Part shown: positions 59,501 through 64,000 of the stretch, piece by piece | Layout: the number at the start of each line of letters is the position of its first letter | How positions within the stretch are numbered: position 1 is the stretch's first letter | NCBI GenBank assembly: GCA_964058845.1 | Contig: CAXKVR010000036.1 | Span: 620,001 to 684,000 of the forward strand | Length of the DNA: 64,000 nt | Source of the DNA: Carex sylvatica | Lineage: Eukaryota; Streptophyta; Magnoliopsida; Poales; Cyperaceae | Direction: 5' to 3' | Translations under genes and position numbers: made by a program | The notes under the pieces: generated by a model | Told to the model about the DNA's origin: nothing | What the model saw: only the letters and a program-made list of their open reading frames with translations | Database searches by the model: none

Positions 59501-60433
59501 AAAGATGAAAGGTTATCGCCTTGAGGAATATACTGAGGCACTTGAGAAAGGAAGCGCAAATGGTGGAGTCGCAGCAATAGTACACGAAATACCCTACATC
59601 AAGTTATTCCTTGCAAAAAGTTGCAAGTCATATACCATGGTTGGACCAATTTACAAGACAGCAGGCTTTGGATTTGTAAGTTTAACGTTAATTATGTATT
59701 TTCCTATGCTATAAACTAATTGCACAAACATGCTTACACAAAAAAAAAATTATCCAAAGATGACAACAACCTGTAGCAAATCAAAGAAAGAATTCTTGAT
59801 ATTTAATAAGCATCGCATTGTGGCTCAACAGATAAAAACCAAGAGTCGGTATTCTTCAACACCATAATCTTTAAGTACCACTAGGGAAGAACTAAAGCCA
59901 AGAGTTGGTATACCATCCATGTTCAATTTGTTTGTTAATCCTCATAGTAAGTATGTATACCATATTTACCTTCCCGGTCTCCAATTGATGGACAGGCTTT
60001 CACCAAGGGTTCTCCACTAGTTGCCGACATTTCAAGCGCAATCCTCAACATAACGGGTGGAGATGACATACTGCAAATTGAGAAGAAATGGATAGGAGAT
60101 GCAAACTGCCAGAATAGTGGCAGCATCACCGTGGAGTCAAACAGACTGAACTTTCTCAGCTTCTGGGGTCTTTTTCTCATCACAGGAGTTGTTTCCACAA
60201 TAAGTCTACTAATATATGCCACCATGTCATTCTGTAAAAATCGGCAAATGAAGATTAACATAATGAGCCCTGAAACAAGCACTGACGAGAAAATTGATAT
60301 TGAAGCCTTACCCACCATGAACCAAGAGGAAGACCAAGTCGGTGATGCTGTTGCTATATCACCTGCTGAAAGTGACACCAACACTTCAACAATGAATGCC
60401 AACATGATATCATCATCTGAATCTTTAATATAG
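56537..60433 (+). CDS. GLR: Glutamate receptor-like channel, intact copy C (903 aa)
   Basis: Exons: 56537-56786, 57075-58393, 58833-59133, 59272-59675, 59996-60433; GT-AG introns, open frame to TAG. Signal peptide MGKPDTFMFLLFVIIGSVAT, LIVBP-like domain, S1 with GDITIRYNRTHYADF (R538), M1 (LWLGSFAFLIYAGITILIL), short pore loop HVGTIVQLSLFAY, M3 with TSSYTASLSSMLTV, S2 with H728-E729 (AIVHEIPYIKLF), M4 (SFWGLFLITGVVSTISLLIY) and an acidic tail (TMNQEEDQVGDAVAISPAES) like that of copy A. Intron 3 (59134-59271) is 138 bp, a multiple of three, and has no stop in frame, so retained transcripts would add 46 residues between the pore loop and M3. Exon 2 ends HLR rather than YLG. No disabling lesion was seen. 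Confidence 0.9.
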
Positions 60434-61165
60434 TTCATTTTTACAGGTTGTGTCAACAGAGCACAAGCAGCTATGTTAGTTAATAGAAGATTCAAGCATT
60501 TTCTTTTGTAGTTGGTGATAGTCGACGTGAAATGAGGATAGCAGAAGTAATCCGGTAGCTAGTTAGCTAGTATGTTCTAATGTAATATATATGTGAACTG
60601 AGATTTTCAGATGTAAACTTCTCTTTAGTCAGCATATAGAATCTATATACAGTTGTTCAACTTTAATTCTCTTTAAACTCAGAGAATCAAAGAAGTCACA
60701 AAGTTTACTAGTCATTTGCTTTCCTCCTATAATCCCCCCCTCATTGTCATGATGAAAAATGTTTTCCTTCAGTGTCCCAGGATGCAATGGCAGGATAAAC
60801 AAGCAAAGCACATCCCAACACCATCCAACTGTGAAAAGGTGACTGTTACTGGTCAATAAAGCAGACTAATACAGAGTATAGTTTCTTGATTAGAGGTATA
60901 GCAACATAATGAGATGCCCCATGACCAATTTGCATGCCATTCTTCAAGTGGAAGAGAGATTACGGGACAATAACAAAATATTGTGATTCTACAATGTTTG
61001 TAGATACAAATGCTGACACAGAAATGGATATAAATTTTCAGTGACAAGTGTATGATTCGCACTTAGGACCTGATAATATGTCAAGCAACTGATGGAAGTA
61101 CAAATAAAAGAAGAAGAAAAAATTATGCACAGCAGCTACTTGTTCTATTTACTCGTCTCTTGATG
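60434..61165. other. GLR 3' flank, homologous to that of copy A
   Basis: GGATAGCAGAAGTAAT, CGGTAGCTAGTTAGCTAG and GAGAATCAAAGAAGTCACA recur after copy A (about 25605-25775), so the duplicated unit extends past the stop codon. No gene assigned. A minus-strand ORF at 60629-60856 has no recognised family. Confidence 0.5.
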
Positions 61166-61169
61166 CCAA

Positions 61170-62345
61170 AAAAACATACCTGGTTGGTTGAAAAATCTGA
61201 GCATCCTTTGTTTCTTCATCAATTTTATCGTCACTGTGAGGTGAGCTTGCATGCTCTGACAAACTGAACTTATATCTGGGTTAGAACCACTTTGTAGCCT
61301 CTAAAAGACTAAAACTCTTTGAAAGAGTAATAAAGCAGTTGATTGTCCTGAAATAAAATGAAATAAGAACTCGAAGATTGAAGTTGACATGGAACGGTTC
61401 TGAAATCCTAGCTGGGCAAAGCACCAAAGCTTGCTTAATTGCACATATGAGGGTAGTGATGACGTTGAAATTGGGTTAAGTTGAGTGTAACTGAACAGCT
61501 CAATTTTGGTTTATCATCACATTTTTGGGAACTTCTTTCACTGAATTTTGCAGATTACCTAATTGCAAAAATTGCATAAGTTTACTTTAAGTATGTCAAA
61601 TTACTAACATAGCAACAAATGGCTCTATTTTCAAAAAAAGAATGTGCCCTGAAGTAAGATATTATAAAGAAAATTTACACAAAAAACCCCGATTAGAGCA
61701 ACAAAACTTAGTTGAGTAGCAGAACTAAACTGTTCCGATTAAGACCTTAAAACACACTTGATTAGATTCATCTCGGCTCTGTTGCATTCAGCATTTCTCA
61801 ATGCTCAGCAATTGCATATCCAGAAAAGAAAACAAATTTAGTATGTTCTTCAAAAAAGAAAAAGGAACTTTGAAGCACCTTAAATCTATAATGACTGAGC
61901 CCAGATGCACCACAACTCTAACTCTCAGAGATGCAGCCCCTTCTCCAATGAAGCCTTCAGAGATGCCTCTAGCTCGATAACCCTAGTCACCAATCTCATT
62001 TATTTTGTCGCATTGTGATTTGTGAGTTACTTGATAGAGAGAGAATTCGTCGTAGCGGAGAGTGCGAAATCTGCAGAGGTGAGTGTGGTGGTTACGATCT
62101 CCACCTCGCTCCTGCCCCAAATTCAAAGGCAGCTAGCGGAGGTGGAGAGCCGGAGACGAGAGGGCAGAAGCGTTCGCCAGGGAAAGGGAAGGTCCAATTG
62201 GAGAAAAAATCGTAATGGGCTTGTAGAAACTATACAGCTTCTCCCCATACATGCAAGGCCTATGGGCTTCAAATCGTAATGGGCTTGTAGAAACTATACA
62301 TCTTCTCCCCATACATGAAAGGCCCATGGGCTTCAAATCGTACTA
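61170..62345 (-). pseudogene. Passenger gene fragment, copy 4 (most complete)
   Basis: Minus-strand exon-like parts: 62345-62030, GC-rich with AAGGCCCATGGGCTTC and a local 64-bp tandem duplication (GGGCTTGTAGAAACTATACA at two places, about 62218 and 62281). About 62000-61890 reads RLVTRVIELEASLKASLEKG then LHL and a stop where a short insertion occurs. About 61275-61175 reads FSLSEHASSPHSDDKIDEET, then KDAQIFQPTR followed by a GTATGT donor. The third part is open here but has a stop in copy 2. The family is not recognised. It is convergent with GLR copy C. Confidence 0.5.
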
Positions 62346-62582
62346 ACTTCATTTGTCCTTTTTTGTGTTTTCAAGGCCCCTAGGATGGTTAATTAATGGA
62401 TTTTTCTGATCTTTGTCTAGGTAGATTAAACAATATTGCCAATTTAATAGATGTCCAATGTGCTAACCTTAATCTTGTGTGTATTGCGTAACTTGAATGA
62501 GATATATCGGATAGGTAGCAGTGGATTTCATTTAAACTTCTTGACGAACAACGGTGTTTTTCGGTGATGGTTTGTCTCCAAC

Positions 62583-62929
62583 CTCAACCTAATCTTACCA
62601 AGCTACAACTAGGGTTACAATGGCATTACATTTCCAAAATGGATTGGCAACCTATGCAAACTAAAGTCTTTGAATTTTACCTTCTGTTTTAGTTTGTGCA
62701 ATTCTTAAAAGCAGAGTTGCTGCCATTAGAACTTGAAGAGTTGGTAATTTTTGGATGCGATCAGCTAGTATCTATGCCTGGAATACAAAAGCTGAAATCC
62801 TTGGTCGAACTTTCCATTAAATATTGTGAGGACCTGCTCTCGTTTATGGAACCCTCTCTTGAATTGACAATTAGAGCAGGAAGGGTGGGTTCATTGTTGG
62901 GGTTGAGAACCTATATATGGGTCGTATGA
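62583..62929 (+). pseudogene. NLR-type leucine-rich-repeat fragment
   Basis: 62583-62690 reads PNLTKLQLG and, in a second frame, GYNGITFPKWIGNLCKLKSL then NFTFC; the FPKWIGNL..L..L pattern is typical of the LRR region of CC-NBS-LRR resistance proteins. After another shift, 62717-62870 reads LPLELEELVIFGCDQLVSMP, GIQKLKSLVELSIKYCEDLL and SFMEPS, two further LRRs with the usual C-x-x-L. No NB-ARC domain is present. Frameshifts and truncation make it a pseudogene. Confidence 0.65.
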
Positions 62930-63365
62930 AGGCCCAATTACGGTCTTGTTTGATCCATCTGAGGCCTATATGAATCTCATTTTGGGTTATTCTAGACCTT
63001 CCTATATGAGTCTCAATTTTGTAACATTATTACAGCCCATTAATTGTTCCACCAAAAAGTGAACAAGCAAATTTTTTCTATTTTATTAGATGGCTCCTGA
63101 TTCTATTTTACTTGTTGTTAAATATTATAGGACATTTTTTCTATGGTTTTCTTTGTTAGATGCAACTGCAATAATTTCGACGCAGTACATTCAAATAATT
63201 AAGCATATTTGTTCATTCCCTCAAAGGTAAATTTGTTACAAATAGCTGCAATAATTCCGACGAAGTTATTTTGAAACAATTTCTCCTTGTTGAAAGAAGA
63301 AATCCAGCTAGCAACTTCTTCGACTTCTGAGGGGCGGTGTAGATATGCGCTTTGAACTGTTTCAC
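62930..63365. other. Intergenic, nothing recognised
   Basis: AT-rich; GCTGCAATAATTCCGACG-like words occur twice (about 63165 and 63245). Confidence 0.4.
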
Positions 63366-64000
63366 ACTACTACAAAAAATATTTTTGTCATCGCCGCTTT
63401 ACTATCGAATGTACTTCCGCACAGATGGTGTACATTACGAGTGGCAGCGCTGTACTTACTTTGAACTTTTTACCGTCTGTTCTGAAAAAAAAAAACCGAT
63501 GGCGTTGATAGACCCCCTCCTTTGCCATCGATTAAATTTCACGAACAGTTAGTATTGAGCAACTCTTCAACATCGGTTTGGCTAAACGACCGATGGCACT
63601 GAAGGAGTTACTTTGTACATGATCCATTGGTGATAGTACAAAGTAATAACAACTCGTTACCATCTTAAACCGATGGCATATTCCCAGGGACAACACTTTG
63701 TAAATAATTAGAACCTCGGGTTTAGTATACATGATTTGCTCAATATGTTAAACCGATAGTGATGCTGTTATATTTTATATATTCCAATAAATCTTAGGTC
63801 GATCGATTCATCTCTCCAGAGCCTTTTAATATATCTCCAAATTAAGTATTGTGCTATATATTGCTCGCTGCCAATTTTAACTTCCCAAATCGACAGAGTT
63901 ATTAATTTGTATGCTAGATCACTCTTTCCTCCTTTATTTTCTGTTTATTTTAATCGTTACTTTGAATGGTTTGTTAAATTAGAAAACAACTAATTTAAAT
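63366..64000 (+). mobile_element. CACTA-type transposon 5' end (runs off the window or decays)
   Basis: CACTACTACAAAAAATATTT is a typical CACTA terminus. It is followed by repeated ACCGATGGC / GCCATCGGT-like words (about 63498, 63523, 63565, 63590, 63670 and 63750), as in CACTA subterminal repeats. No transposase within the window; the other end is not visible. Confidence 0.6.

Overview
The window is nuclear DNA of a flowering plant, probably a eudicot. It is AT-rich, its genes carry GT-AG introns, and the intergenic space is filled with plant-type mobile elements: hAT, Mutator-like MITEs, CACTA ends, LINEs and a Ty1-copia remnant. The species cannot be told from the sequence. No tRNA, rRNA or CRISPR array was seen.

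The backbone is a tandem array of ionotropic glutamate receptor-like (GLR) genes. Three copies look intact on the + strand: 20793-25485 (895 aa), 38190-42552 (875 aa) and 56537-60433 (903 aa). All share a five-exon structure with the same phases. Exons 1, 3 and 4 have the same length in all three (250, 301 and 404 nt); exon 2 is 1316 or 1319 nt. Around them lie decayed copies: the 3' end of a more distant GLR (2-355), a two-exon remnant (671-2293), a copy reduced to exons 1 and 5 (9370-11443), an inverted multiply broken copy (31848-28990, - strand), a small relic (44362-44712), and two copies of the GLR 5' flank with no coding part (48930-49450 and, inverted, 28240-28530).

The intact genes share a proximal promoter: a TTGAC/GTCAA motif, a TATA box about 45 bp before the ATG, and several hundred bp of homologous upstream DNA. 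Downstream of several copies lies a convergent passenger gene fragment of unknown identity (18235-19765, 25940-26790, 28600-28825, 61170-62345). The duplicated unit therefore appears to have been GLR plus passenger.

The rest is mobile-element debris. It includes nested hAT elements with target-site duplications (3060-6639 containing 4499-6389), hAT elements at 27070-27792 and 33176-33856, several long-TIR foldback elements (15798-16575, 23229-23499, 42793-43003, 50724-51147, 53406-54152), LINE pieces, a copia 5' end near 55.2-56.1 kb and CACTA ends at 10.35-10.77 and 63.37 kb. There is also a pseudogene of an eIF5-mimic/BZW-type translation factor (14208-15132) and an NLR leucine-rich-repeat fragment (62583-62929).

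The three intact products have the full GLR layout: signal peptide, amino-terminal domain, S1, M1, pore loop, M3, S2, M4 and cytosolic tail. Their pore loop is unusually short and lacks the usual WFSFST-like core, which is the most interesting biological point in the window.
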